From Pseudomonas purpurea (GTDB taxonomy: Bacteria; Pseudomonadota; Gammaproteobacteria; Pseudomonadales; Pseudomonadaceae): a stretch of 64,000 nt of DNA. A program made the position numbers and the translations under genes. The DNA is taken from the NCBI RefSeq assembly GCF_039908635.1, contig NZ_CP150918.1:3984001-4048000 (forward strand). Reading direction: 5' to 3'. The notes beneath the pieces were generated by a model. It searched no databases. It was given only the letters and a program-made list of their open reading frames with translations, and was not told the origin of the DNA. Shown piece after piece: positions 19,499-29,191 of this stretch (its first letter is position 1; the number at the start of each line of letters is the position of its first letter).

Positions 19499-20628
19499 TT
19501 AAAGAGCCTTTTCTCGATACCGAGAGCGCTGAGAACGCGAGAGCCTATACCGATCAAAAATCGTTTGTTTTTATAGTCTTGACAGGTTCGGTTCTCGCCT
19601 TCAAAAATGGTTTGAAGTTCCGGAACGCTCAAATCAAGCTTATGAGCAACGTACTCAAACTCGGACTTCAGAAATTGCTCATCCAATTCTGGATTAGCGA
19701 TACGTTCCAAGGCCGCCTCTCGCGTCATCTGCCCTGTCATGATCATGCTTGAAAAGTGTGCTCTACGCTTCTCATAGCCGAATTTGCGTGGCATCCAGTA
19801 ATCTTCATAAAAGCGAGTAAACCTGGATTCATGATGCTTATGCTGGAATTTTTTCCAACCAAACAGTTTTGCCAGCGTATCTTCAGCCTCGTGCTTTATA
19901 TAAGGAATCAGATTCAGCGGGCGAATAACCTTCATACCCAAAACATATCGATAGTAAATTTTATACGACAATATATCGACAATCGGAAAACTTTTTAATG
20001 GCCGAGAACCAAATTTCTTATAGATATCCCCAATAAGGGTTTTATCAATACCAGGGTAAGCACCCCACTGCTCCGGTTCCTTACAGCATTCCGTAGAGTA
20101 GTTCGCCCCTGTCAGAACATATTTAATCTTATGTGCTTTAGCGAACGTATACAGACCAGAAAAGAACGCCGTGTCCTGAGGTATATCCTGATCAGGAACT
20201 TGAGCCTTGAGGAAAGCAACCTGAAGGTTTTTCATCTCCTCCCAGTTGATAACCTCAGTATAAAGATCCAACCCTAAGCCATCGACCAATTTCTCGATGT
20301 TGCCCACGGCCTGGTCGGTGTTCCAGCCTGCATCCACATGAAAAAGCAGAGGACGCAGTCCCATCTTTTCTTTAGCAACATAGGCGAGATAAGAGCTATC
20401 CAGCCCGCCACTCAAGCCGATAACGCAATCGAAATCCTTACCACGACCTTCCTTCTTGATCTTGCTAGCCAAGCGCATGAGTTCGGCTTCGCCCACACCA
20501 TCAGTATGCCAACTTGGTGCAATAACATCATGAAAGTTATTACAGTACTCGCACCAACCTCGATCATCGAAAGTGATATTCTTATCACTTGTATCCATGA
20601 TGCAGTTCTTACAGATCTGATAGCTCAT
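19495..20628 (-). CDS. wbpG: WbpG/LfnA-type N-acetyl sugar amidotransferase
   Basis: A 377-residue protein with a paired-cysteine N-terminus (CKNCIMD, then CEYC), an ATP-pyrophosphatase PP-loop (VIGLSGGLDSSYLAYVA) and LTGANYSTECCKEPEQW. This is the pattern of WbpG, LfnA and PseA, which convert an N-acetyl group of a nucleotide sugar to an acetamidino group using ammonia from HisH/HisF. No genes for the 2,3-diamino uronic acid pathway of the O5 antigen are present, but the complete UDP-L-FucNAc pathway is, so I infer that the substrate is an L-FucNAc derivative, as for LfnA of P. aeruginosa O12. Confidence 0.9.
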   Translation of the reverse strand: MSYQICKNCIMDTSDKNITFDDRGWCEYCNNFHDVIAPSWHTDGVGEAELMRLASKIKKEGRGKDFDCVIGLSGGLDSSYLAYVAKEKMGLRPLLFHVDAGWNTDQAVGNIEKLVDGLGLDLYTEVINWEEMKNLQVAFLKAQVPDQDIPQDTAFFSGLYTFAKAHKIKYVLTGANYSTECCKEPEQWGAYPGIDKTLIGDIYKKFGSRPLKSFPIVDILSYKIYYRYVLGMKVIRPLNLIPYIKHEAEDTLAKLFGWKKFQHKHHESRFTRFYEDYWMPRKFGYEKRRAHFSSMIMTGQMTREAALERIANPELDEQFLKSEFEYVAHKLDLSVPELQTIFEGENRTCQDYKNKRFLIGIGSRVLSALGIEKRLFK

Positions 20629-20671
20629 TCTTTATCGACTCAATAGAAAATCAAAAAGCTTGAATTCATTA

Positions 20672-21871
20672 TTAATTAGTATTTCTTGCTAACTGATTAG
20701 ACCAGGTATCTGTCAGATACAACCAAGTCTCCTCAGCGCAACGGGTCCATGAATATTGGCCCGCAAGCGTATAAGCCTTATTCGCCAATTGCTTACGATA
20801 TGTTTCGCTCTGCAACAACTGAAGCACCGCTCGGGCTACTGATTCAGAGTCTTCGGGATCAAAGTAGACACCCGCGTCTTGAAGAATTTCAGGCATCGGC
20901 CCTCTGTTCGAGCACGCAATTGGTAATCCGCTAGCCATTGCTTCGACTAGAGTATTCGGCATATTTTCGCAACTTGATGCAAAAATAAAAATATCGGCTT
21001 TGGCGAGGTAGGCAGGAATTTCACTATGCGCAACAGCATCAACCACCTCGACGAACTGCCCCGTCGGATCCGTCTCTTCTATCGCACTATCAAGCAGTGC
21101 TTTCGCACGCCCTGCACCACCGCCAACCAAATGCAATGAGAGTGATTGACCCGCATCACGCAACTGTTTGATGGCCTTGACTACGTGCCATTGATGCTTA
21201 TACAAATCGGCATTGGAAATATAAACGCAACGAATCTCACGGTCTTCAACACCATCCGATGTCAAGGGAGCATGCCTGAATTTTTCACTCAGACCATGGG
21301 GGATGATCCGAACGTTCGAAAGTGCACCGGTAAAACTCTGAATGACGTCGGAAGCGTATTTGGTCAAAAACAACGCACCGCTAGCCCTCCGCAAGGAACT
21401 AACTTGCACATACCGTAAAAGCAGCAAGCGCAACCGTGCCAGCGAAAAGCCATACCTCTCCATCTCGCCGCGCTCAAATGAAAGCATGTCACGACTCATT
21501 GAGATCGCAGGAGAAAAAGGGCAAATCGAACCTGCATCCGTGGTCAGAAGCACATCGCAACCGCTGGCCTTGATTTCCTCTGGGAGACGAAAAAACTGCC
21601 ACCACAGCTGGCGTAGCAACGACTGCTCAAGCTCGGGGGGATTGTGCTTGACGAGCCACGGATAGTCAGGAAGCGCATCCAAAAGCGACTTATAGGACCA
21701 AACGTGAATTGAGTCGATGCCATGATCTCGAGGATCCACCGCTGCAAGAATACCCAAGAGATGAGCCTTGGCTCCTCCTGAGCGATTGCGCGATGCGTCA
21801 ATGGCGACGACTGGTCGACGCACCTCTGTGCTTGAAGTGTTTACGATCACGCTTGAAACGCCAACATTCAT
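20672..21871 (-). CDS. Glycosyltransferase family 4 (O-antigen)
   Basis: A 399-residue GT-B enzyme. The N-terminal half contains VAIDASRNRSGGAKAHLLG and ISMSRDMLSFERGEM. The C-terminal GT4 half contains VRIIPHGLSEKF, CVYISNADLYKHQWHVVKAI and the nucleotide-sugar binding region ENMPNTLVEAMASGLPIACS followed by a Glu-rich loop. It probably adds one sugar of the O unit on the cytoplasmic face; donor and acceptor cannot be read from sequence. It lies 43 bases before wbpG and 15 bases after the preceding transferase gene. Confidence 0.85.
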   Translation of the reverse strand: MNVGVSSVIVNTSSTEVRRPVVAIDASRNRSGGAKAHLLGILAAVDPRDHGIDSIHVWSYKSLLDALPDYPWLVKHNPPELEQSLLRQLWWQFFRLPEEIKASGCDVLLTTDAGSICPFSPAISMSRDMLSFERGEMERYGFSLARLRLLLLRYVQVSSLRRASGALFLTKYASDVIQSFTGALSNVRIIPHGLSEKFRHAPLTSDGVEDREIRCVYISNADLYKHQWHVVKAIKQLRDAGQSLSLHLVGGGAGRAKALLDSAIEETDPTGQFVEVVDAVAHSEIPAYLAKADIFIFASSCENMPNTLVEAMASGLPIACSNRGPMPEILQDAGVYFDPEDSESVARAVLQLLQSETYRKQLANKAYTLAGQYSWTRCAEETWLYLTDTWSNQLARNTN

Positions 21872-21886
21872 AAAATTACCGTTACT

Positions 21887-23056
21887 TTAACGAAATTTGT
21901 CATCAGCGCGCTCAAGAAACGCTCCGAACGACGGCTGGTAGACTGAAGACTCAAAGCACTGCCGCGCCTTGCCGATACTATGATCGGACATGCCAGGCCA
22001 AAGATCCGCGCCAATTATATGCTGGAACGCTTTGATGAGTTGGCTCTCGATCGTTTTTTTGTCGACGACTATCGCATTCTCAAACTCGACGGCCAGTCTA
22101 CCCAGATCGCCTACGTTGTTGCAGATGATAGGGCAACCGTGCGACCAACTTTCCATCGCCTTGGTCGGAAAGCCTGCATGGGCGTATCGACTGTCCTCGC
22201 GTAGCAAAATCGAAAAATGGCTGGCCTTGTATTCGGCAGCTACCCTTTCACGACTGACACGCCCCAAACAGCGCACAAATGGTGCGTACTCCTGCGCCAC
22301 CAGGCCTTGCTCCTCAATAAGCGATCTCAGAGACTCCCAATCCTGCCCCAGCAACGTGAATATAACTCTGCAGTTCAACTTCTTAGAAATGTTGGGCAGC
22401 GCGCGTACAAAGTCCAGAACCTGATCCTTTTTGCCCGCCTCACCGGCATAAATGCACTTAATGCACGACCTCAAAGGATCTCTTGAAACCGCTTCGATAG
22501 GCCAGGACACCAAAGGCGGAACTCGAACAACATTGTTTGTAGAAAAATAATTCTCTAGAAAAGCACTAATACAAATTATATTTTTGAAACGAGGATAAAC
22601 AAGGCGCATACGCACCCAATTTTCCACCGCCGCAATACCGTAGCGCCCTCCCGGCAAGTGAGCACTCTCGTACCATTCAGTACTGTCCAATATAAGCGTG
22701 AACTTTCTCTTCCACGCCAAAAACTGAAGCATTAACGCAAAGAGGGCTGGAGGATTGTATGCAACTACAACATCAAACCCTCTATTGGATTTTAACCATC
22801 GCAACGTGTTGGCTCCTCGAAAGAGAAAACCAAGCAGACGGTTGACTGCGCCCAGTTTTCTTTCTCGAAACTCGGACTGCGGATAGCATCTGTAACCACG
22901 ATAGTTATACTCTGCACCCGCCGCAGAACTTTCCCAACCGGCAAAGGAAACAGAATACCCTAAACTATCGAATAGCCCTGCGATTGACTGCACTCGAAAG
23001 GCCGCCGCATCACCTTCGGGAAACCGAAAAGCACCGGTATATAAAACTTTTTTCAT
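21887..23056 (-). CDS. Glycosyltransferase (GT4-like, O-antigen)
   Basis: A 389-residue GT-B-type enzyme: N-terminal KKVLYTGAFRFPEGDAAAFR and FDSLGYSVSFAGW, central YAGEAGKKDQVLDFVRAL and VIFTLLGQDW, C-terminal GFPTKAMESWSHGCPIICN. The last segment occupies the place of the EX7E donor site with weak conservation. Its ATG overlaps the wzy stop by 4 bases, so it is translationally coupled to the polymerase gene. Specificity is unknown. Together with the neighbouring GT4, the WbuB-like enzyme and WbpL, the locus encodes enough transferases for a repeat of about four sugars. Confidence 0.8.
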   Translation of the reverse strand: MKKVLYTGAFRFPEGDAAAFRVQSIAGLFDSLGYSVSFAGWESSAAGAEYNYRGYRCYPQSEFRERKLGAVNRLLGFLFRGANTLRWLKSNRGFDVVVAYNPPALFALMLQFLAWKRKFTLILDSTEWYESAHLPGGRYGIAAVENWVRMRLVYPRFKNIICISAFLENYFSTNNVVRVPPLVSWPIEAVSRDPLRSCIKCIYAGEAGKKDQVLDFVRALPNISKKLNCRVIFTLLGQDWESLRSLIEEQGLVAQEYAPFVRCLGRVSRERVAAEYKASHFSILLREDSRYAHAGFPTKAMESWSHGCPIICNNVGDLGRLAVEFENAIVVDKKTIESQLIKAFQHIIGADLWPGMSDHSIGKARQCFESSVYQPSFGAFLERADDKFR

Positions 23057-24141
23057 TGCGTTATCCGTGGATTATTTTTCCGTGCGTACAATGCAAACAA
23101 TACGAGCACTGGAGTAATCAGCATTACATACCGTACATTCACCGTTGGGTTCATCAGCCACGCCAACAAAAATGCAAACACTGCAATGACCAGTGGCTTG
23201 GCTGGCGAGCGCAACCAATAACTATAATTAAACCCCATCGACAATAAAGGCTTAATCAACAGCAAGAGCACCAACAACTGCGGAACCCTTAAAATCTTAG
23301 CAACATCAATATCACCAGAGTCCGTCACAAAAGAAAACGAACTATAGGCATCCATGACAAACTGCACCAAACGAATCGGATTGAACAGCACATAGCCAAC
23401 ATAGTAGTTCTGATTAAAGTTCACAACAAATGCACTGAACCCCTCTCCAAGGCTCTCTTCCCCGATAACAGGTGCAATAACCGTCAGTATACCAGCGAGT
23501 AAAGAAGTCCCTAGATATGCCAATATCATCCAGGCAAAAGGTCGCCTGACAAGCATTAGAAACACAAAAATCGGGATAAATACCAACAACTGTAATCGTA
23601 TCAACCCCATTAATGGTAATAGCAGCACGAGCAATAAAAGCCTCTTGTTTAGAGCGCTGTAGACTGCAAGCAGCAAAACACAGACCGTCAACATATCTTT
23701 GTTTATAAGCTGTGCAAAATACAAAAAATACGTATTGGCAAAAAAAGACAACTTACCCAGCACCCCCAAACCATAACGATCAGACACAGATGCGTAAAAC
23801 AAGTAACACCAGAACAGCACAAGACAATTAAAAATAAAAGATATCAACACATAGTCAGGCGCCACTAAAAATGGCATTAAATCGCCTAAGACCGTGTAAA
23901 TAGCTGCAATACCGAAATCATTATTCAAACCGAACTGAAAGCCAGAATCGTGAATAGACCTCAACGCATCAATATAAATAAAATGGTCATGGGCATTCAA
24001 GGCCAACTGAAAGAAGCTCGTTACACCATCATAAGATTCCAAATTTTGCGAAAATACTAAAAAATACCCCACGCACAATGCTAAAAATAGTGGAAATCCA
24101 ATTATACCAACTAGCCTTGATCGCTTAACCATAAGCTTCAT
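23053..24141 (-). CDS. Candidate Wzy O-antigen polymerase
   Basis: A 362-residue protein made almost entirely of hydrophobic helices (about 9-11), with a larger hydrophilic loop around residues 200-270 that contains several aromatic residues (FNQNYYVGYVLFNP). Wzy proteins have no reliable sequence signature and are recognised by topology and position. This is the only such protein in a locus that has wzx and wzz, so it is the best candidate for the polymerase that joins O units in the periplasm. It is AT-rich compared with the flanking housekeeping genes, which is common for wzy. Confidence 0.7.
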   Translation of the reverse strand: MKLMVKRSRLVGIIGFPLFLALCVGYFLVFSQNLESYDGVTSFFQLALNAHDHFIYIDALRSIHDSGFQFGLNNDFGIAAIYTVLGDLMPFLVAPDYVLISFIFNCLVLFWCYLFYASVSDRYGLGVLGKLSFFANTYFLYFAQLINKDMLTVCVLLLAVYSALNKRLLLLVLLLPLMGLIRLQLLVFIPIFVFLMLVRRPFAWMILAYLGTSLLAGILTVIAPVIGEESLGEGFSAFVVNFNQNYYVGYVLFNPIRLVQFVMDAYSSFSFVTDSGDIDVAKILRVPQLLVLLLLIKPLLSMGFNYSYWLRSPAKPLVIAVFAFLLAWLMNPTVNVRYVMLITPVLVLFALYARKNNPRITQ

Positions 24142-24255
24142 AAATATAAAGACCTATAAAATAAACCGACATCGCCAAATTGAAACACTACCTAATGAGT
24201 TCAAAGGCTTGGCACCCAGGCCAAGCCCTAAAGCAACTCCAATGCGTATATCAGA

Positions 24256-25452
24256 CTACGCCCCTGCCATGTCTGGCGCCTTGTATCTTATGCTCAGCCA
24301 CACAGCAAGCGCCAACAGGGCATTTTGCATAAATGCAATTCCAACCAGTCCTTGCATCATCCCAATAGGGGTAAAACCAGAAAATGTGAACATCAACCAT
24401 ATAGATGAAAGCGTCACCCCATCTACGAACAACTGGTATTTTTGCAAGTGAAGCACTCGACACGCTACTCGAAAAGGAATAGACATCAGAAATACAGCTC
24501 CCCACGTCATCCCCCACGGTAACATTTTACTGGCCAAGCCCCACTGCCCGCCCAAAACAAACAAGTAAAGATCCTCAAGCTGAAAGGCAATCAAGCACCC
24601 CAGAATTGCAGCCAGAAATATCTTTCTATCTAAAAATAGATAACTCAGGGAATGACTATCGCCGCGACGTGGAGGAACCTTACCAAACTGGTGATAGAGA
24701 ACCTGGGCAATACTGCTTGTGAGAAGGATCGTAGGCCCCCAAACCAATCGATTCACCATCGCGTACTGCCCACCGATGTCAGCACCCAATGTTGACGTAA
24801 ATAAAATCAAGGGCGCATAAAAAGCAGCGACAGACGTCAACTCCTGTGTCGTTCCATAAAAAGAAAACGATCGTAGCCGCAGCGTAGTTTCCCAAATGGC
24901 TCGTAGGCCCAAATGAATTTTCGAAAATCCAAATGTTGCCTTACGTAGATAAAGTGCCGTTGCCGCTTCACCAATAACCGCCCCCCATAGCAGTCCATCC
25001 TGGACCGATAGAGCAGCACATCCGAATTGAACCCCAACAATCAATAGGGCTCTCTTGATGTAGAAGCCAGACAAACGCCCGAAATCTCCGCTAAACACAA
25101 GGTAGCTATTGCATGTATTGGATACTGCTACCGCGAGCGTCAGAACAAACGCAAAGATGTATATCTTCCCAAAATAAATAGCGATGGGAAACGTCACCAA
25201 GAAAAGAAAAAAACTTAACGACTCAACTATTCGAGCAGTATTGCGCGCTTCATCCACTCCCTTCGTCAGCGGAATAGACAAATGCATCTGTAGAGTAGCA
25301 ATGACCGCTAATATTGTTGCGATTGACTGAGCTTGCGTCAGTAATGCAAAGTCAGCCGGGTAGTAGATTCGAGATAAAAATACAATCGACCCAAACTGAA
25401 TAGCCTGCGCCAAACCGTTGCCGAGTAATAGTTTCTTTACGTTATTAAACAA
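24256..25452 (-). CDS. Wzx-like O-unit flippase
   Basis: A 398-residue integral membrane protein of the polysaccharide exporter (MATE/MVF-like) type with about 12 helices. The N-terminal segment FNNVKKLLLGNGLAQAIQFG followed by SRIYYPADFALLTQAQS is typical of Wzx flippases, which move lipid-linked O units across the inner membrane. The start appears to be TTG at 25452, with AGAGG six bases upstream; no in-frame ATG gives a complete first helix. It is transcribed between wbpP and wzy. Confidence 0.82.
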   Translation of the reverse strand: MFNNVKKLLLGNGLAQAIQFGSIVFLSRIYYPADFALLTQAQSIATILAVIATLQMHLSIPLTKGVDEARNTARIVESLSFFLFLVTFPIAIYFGKIYIFAFVLTLAVAVSNTCNSYLVFSGDFGRLSGFYIKRALLIVGVQFGCAALSVQDGLLWGAVIGEAATALYLRKATFGFSKIHLGLRAIWETTLRLRSFSFYGTTQELTSVAAFYAPLILFTSTLGADIGGQYAMVNRLVWGPTILLTSSIAQVLYHQFGKVPPRRGDSHSLSYLFLDRKIFLAAILGCLIAFQLEDLYLFVLGGQWGLASKMLPWGMTWGAVFLMSIPFRVACRVLHLQKYQLFVDGVTLSSIWLMFTFSGFTPIGMMQGLVGIAFMQNALLALAVWLSIRYKAPDMAGA

Positions 25453-25543
25453 ATTAAACCTCTATCAGCAACGGCTAGCAGAGTCGCGCGCCACACAAAA
25501 CGCGACTCCGAATTGGGTAATTACCCAACACATGAAAAGAGGG

Positions 25544-26572
25544 TCATACCCGCTTCAAGTCTGCATACCATTGCACCGTTTCTTCCACGCCCTTGGCCAA
25601 ATCATGAGTCGGCTCATAGCCCAAGAGACTCTGCGCCTTACTAATATCAGCTTGACTATGACGCACATCACCCGCACGAAATTCCCTGTAGACGGGCTCC
25701 GAACTTTCCAACACACCAAACTGGATCAAGTTTTTACGAAGCAATGCAAACAGAGCATTCAGTGTCGTTCTACCGCTTACAGCCACATTATAAATCTGGT
25801 TTTTAGCAGTCGTATTTTGAGTGGTCGCGGCTAGAAGATTGGCTTGCACTGTATTCTTTATAAAGCAGAAGTCACGGCTGGTTTCACCATCACCATTTAT
25901 ATAAACCGGCTCCCCCTCAAGCAACGACAATACCCATTTTGGAATAACCGCAGCATAGGCACCTCCTGGATTTTGACGCGGGCCAAAAACGTTGAAGTAA
26001 CGCAATCCGATAGAGTTGAAATCATAACAGCGCGAAAAAACATCGGCATAGAGTTCGTTGACATACTTCGTAACGGCATACGGACTTAAGGGCTTACCAA
26101 TCGTATGTTCAACTTTTGGCAGCGCCGGATGATCTCCATAAGTGCTGCTACTTGCTGCATACGTAAAACTTTTGACATTCGCGTCACGAGCAGCAACTAG
26201 CATGTTAAGAAAACCATCAATGTTCGAGGCATTGGTAGTGATCGGGTCCTGCAAGCTACGCGGAACACTGCCTAGAGCGGCTTGATGCAATACGTAATCA
26301 ACGCCCTTACAGGCGCGCTCGCAATCTGCAAGCACCCGAATGTCACCCTCGACAAATTCAAAGCAGCCCCACTGCTCGGCGGTAACCAAGCCACGGACTT
26401 CATCCAGGTTACTCTGAAAGCCTGTTGAAAAATTATCCAGCCCTACCACTTTCTGATTTAACTTCAGCAGTGTTTCTAACAGATTGCTTCCAATAAAACC
26501 CGCGACACCGGTTACTAACCAAGTACGCGAATTTTGTAGCAGATCATTTTGCAGCTTTTGATAAGCAGTCAT
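25544..26572 (-). CDS. wbpP: WbpP, UDP-GlcNAc C4-epimerase
   Basis: A 342-residue extended short-chain dehydrogenase with [43 protein letters not shown], the catalytic YAVTK and [20 protein letters not shown]. These segments match the well-studied P. aeruginosa WbpP, which interconverts UDP-GlcNAc/UDP-GalNAc (and their uronic acids). I chose the ATG at 26572, preceded by GGAG, over a GTG at 26587 that overlaps wbpO. Together with WbpO it makes UDP-GalNAcA. Confidence 0.95.
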   Translation of the reverse strand: MTAYQKLQNDLLQNSRTWLVTGVAGFIGSNLLETLLKLNQKVVGLDNFSTGFQSNLDEVRGLVTAEQWGCFEFVEGDIRVLADCERACKGVDYVLHQAALGSVPRSLQDPITTNASNIDGFLNMLVAARDANVKSFTYAASSSTYGDHPALPKVEHTIGKPLSPYAVTKYVNELYADVFSRCYDFNSIGLRYFNVFGPRQNPGGAYAAVIPKWVLSLLEGEPVYINGDGETSRDFCFIKNTVQANLLAATTQNTTAKNQIYNVAVSGRTTLNALFALLRKNLIQFGVLESSEPVYREFRAGDVRHSQADISKAQSLLGYEPTHDLAKGVEETVQWYADLKRV

Positions 26573-26583
26573 AACTACTCCAT

Positions 26584-27876
26584 TCATAGCCGGCCGTCGG
26601 CTGCACCAAGAGGCAAAATACCTTTGACATCATAAACAACCGCCCCAGATCGCCCGAAAGACTTTAGCCCTTCTTCACCGAGCGCTACAAACTGCGCATG
26701 CCCTACCGCAAGCACGATAGCGTCATAGTGCCCTTTAGCCGGAAGACTATCCAAGCACTCCAAACCATACTCGGACTTGGCCTCAGCCACATTTATCCAA
26801 GGATCATAAATATCAACATTCGTATTGTAACTCTGAAGCTCCATAATGATATCGACGACCTTGGTATTACGAATATCAGGGCAATTTTCTTTAAATGTCA
26901 GACCGAGGACCAATACATTACTGCCCAGAACGGATATATTTTTCCTCAGCATCAACTTCACAAGCTGATCCGCTACATAAGCAGGCATGCTGTCATTAAT
27001 ACGACGCCCTGCCAATATAACTTCCGGGTAGTAACCTACCTGCTGCGCTTTATGCGTCAAATAGTACGGATCGACCCCAATGCAATGCCCACCTACTAAC
27101 CCTGGACGGAAAGGAAGAAAATTCCACTTAGTCCCGGCCGCCTGAAGCACTTCAAGCGTATCAATACCAAGCTTGTTAAAGATCAGACTAAGTTCATTCA
27201 TCAAAGCAATGTTAACGTCTCTTTGCGTGTTTTCTATGACCTTGGCCGCTTCTGCAACCTTGATACTACTGGCCATATGGGTGCCAGCGGTTATTATCTG
27301 AGCATATAATTGATCAACTGCTATCGCAACGCTCGGCGTACTTCCGCTGGTTACCTTCTTAATACTCGGAAGGCGGTGCTCTTTATCACCCGGATTGATT
27401 CGCTCCGGGCTATAACCACAAAAGAAATCAACATTGAATTTCAGGCCTGAGCCTTGTTCAAGTACCGGAACACAAATCTCTTCAGTTGCACCCGGGTAGA
27501 CAGTAGATTCGTATATTACGACGTCCCCAGACTTAAGAATTTTACTTACCGTTCGACTCGCCATCACTAGCGGTGTAAAATCCGGATGATTCGCAGCATC
27601 TACTGGAGTAGGAACTGTAACAATATAAATTTCACACTCTGCGATATCTTCAACTTGATTGCTGAACGTCAAGTTTCCTGCTGCAGCCAACTCATCTGCA
27701 TCAACTTCAAGCGTCGCATCATGACCACCTTGAAGTTCAACAATTCGTTTGGCATTAATATCAAATCCAACAACCGCACGTTTTCTACCGAACTCAACAG
27801 CCAGAGGCAACCCGACATAACCAAGGCCAATAACGGCTATTTTTTTATCGTTCAAATCCAGGAACTCTATTGGCAT
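26584..27876 (-). CDS. wbpO: WbpO/TviB-type UDP-N-acetylhexosamine 6-dehydrogenase
   Basis: A 430-residue enzyme of the UDP-glucose/GDP-mannose dehydrogenase family: NAD-binding [54 protein letters not shown], and the catalytic Cys in [18 protein letters not shown]. The sequence and its pairing with wbpP point to oxidation of UDP-GlcNAc or UDP-GalNAc to the uronic acid. The start has GGAAGA six bases upstream. It is the first gene after the large gap and probably the first of the main O-antigen transcription unit. Confidence 0.93.
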   Translation of the reverse strand: MPIEFLDLNDKKIAVIGLGYVGLPLAVEFGRKRAVVGFDINAKRIVELQGGHDATLEVDADELAAAGNLTFSNQVEDIAECEIYIVTVPTPVDAANHPDFTPLVMASRTVSKILKSGDVVIYESTVYPGATEEICVPVLEQGSGLKFNVDFFCGYSPERINPGDKEHRLPSIKKVTSGSTPSVAIAVDQLYAQIITAGTHMASSIKVAEAAKVIENTQRDVNIALMNELSLIFNKLGIDTLEVLQAAGTKWNFLPFRPGLVGGHCIGVDPYYLTHKAQQVGYYPEVILAGRRINDSMPAYVADQLVKLMLRKNISVLGSNVLVLGLTFKENCPDIRNTKVVDIIMELQSYNTNVDIYDPWINVAEAKSEYGLECLDSLPAKGHYDAIVLAVGHAQFVALGEEGLKSFGRSGAVVYDVKGILPLGAADGRL

Positions 27877-29134
27877 TTCATTCTTCCAAACATGCTAATA
27901 ATATCGAATAATTTCATTGGGCCATTTAAAAAACCCAAACTATGAACCTTCTACAAGGTCGTCCATAATTTAAATCGCTTCGGAGTAGCGCTCCCTCGGG
28001 GAGGGTTGGCAAGGCTCGCAACCCGACCGCGAAAAACCTGCATGCCAGATCGATCGCTTACTCTGCTCAACCAGTCTCACTGAATAAATGCCTTACTGAT
28101 ATTGATACGCAAATGCATGCTTAAGGCTTCACTCAAAGCGATACTACCTCACGCTCAATGATCAGCGCCCTGAAGGCAGGGAGCAAGAAATCCCCACTCC
28201 TCCCTGGCACGACCTGTAATCGAACCAATACAGGTAGGGGCAGTGTGGCTTTCTGCATACAATGGGGCAGATTCACTAGCAACACGACACATCCTCACCA
28301 GACTGGACAAAAATCGCCTCAACCCCCAAACAGCTCGTCACAAACACTATCACCCACTTCAATGAGGGTTCCACAGCCGTAGCAGTGCATGACCGTTCGC
28401 TCACAACCTGGGATTTACCAGCATTTACCTGCACGTAGTGCCTCCCCTTTGGCGGACCAGACAGCCTGTAAATCTACACCCTGGTGCTCTCTGGGCACGC
28501 CGCGCTCACTGCCGCATGTCGGAAGAACACATCACATCCTTGCCGCATGCTGATGTGGCTTGCACAACACAAACTATCAGATCGCTGATTATACGGCGAA
28601 TACAACATAATACGGAAACCACAAGCACCGCTCCCGTAACGCTCAGAGCATTCCCACCCACAGAGGAGACAAATCCGGGAGAGCTGTCAAGATATGCGGC
28701 GAACAGAGTTAACCACGATCTGAGGCCCGACTCAATTTGAGGGCACAACTATAACTGTGGCCTCTTTATTATAAGCACACGCCATAAGACCTACTCTTGA
28801 CAAAAAGAGATGCAGAACGGACAGAAACCCAGAACTCGAAGAGCGACAGTGCAGAACTGTCAGGAGAGGCAGAACTAAAGAGGTACTGGTTTGCGCAGGG
28901 GCCAGATGAACACCTCAATGGGCGGCGTTGATTAGAAGGAGCCCTGATTACATGTAGAACCCCGTCACAAGGGTGCCTTAGATTTACACTTGGCCACTTC
29001 AGCCACATCTGAGAGGCGACGCAGCGTTCCATGATCTCATAGAGAGAGAATGCGGAGCCGCTCCGAAGCCCCGCGATGTTGCCGGTCATTCAATCAAAGC
29101 CCGAAGCGTTAGCTTAAGAATGAAAATTTTCTAT
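27877..29134. other. Gene-free stretch between wzz and wbpO
   Basis: About 1.26 kb with no convincing gene on either strand. Frames of 70-106 codons at 28158-28382, 28438-28740 and 28769-29089 show no recognisable motif, no ribosome site and a composition like random translation. A short minus-strand frame at 28319-28390 encodes a 23-residue cysteine-containing peptide beginning MHCYGCGTL, with a C-x2-C motif, but has no clear ribosome site. The region near 27880-28000 presumably holds the promoter for wbpO. The rest may be decayed DNA left by exchange of O-antigen genes. Confidence 0.5.
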
Positions 29135-29155
29135 CCACCCTCTTACCAAGGGTGG
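29135..29155 (-). terminator. Candidate hairpin terminator downstream of wzz
   Basis: On the minus strand CCACCCT pairs with AGGGTGG across a 7-base loop, 37 bases after the wzz stop, followed by an A/T-rich tract (ATAGAAAATTTTC). It would separate wzz from the wbpO-led operon. The T run is imperfect. Confidence 0.5.
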
Positions 29156-29191
29156 CACCGAGCCATCCGCTAAAAATCACACATCAAACCA

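Noticed and set aside
28158..29089. Small frames in the wzz-wbpO interval as genes
   Set aside because: No ribosome sites, no domain patterns, and lengths expected by chance.
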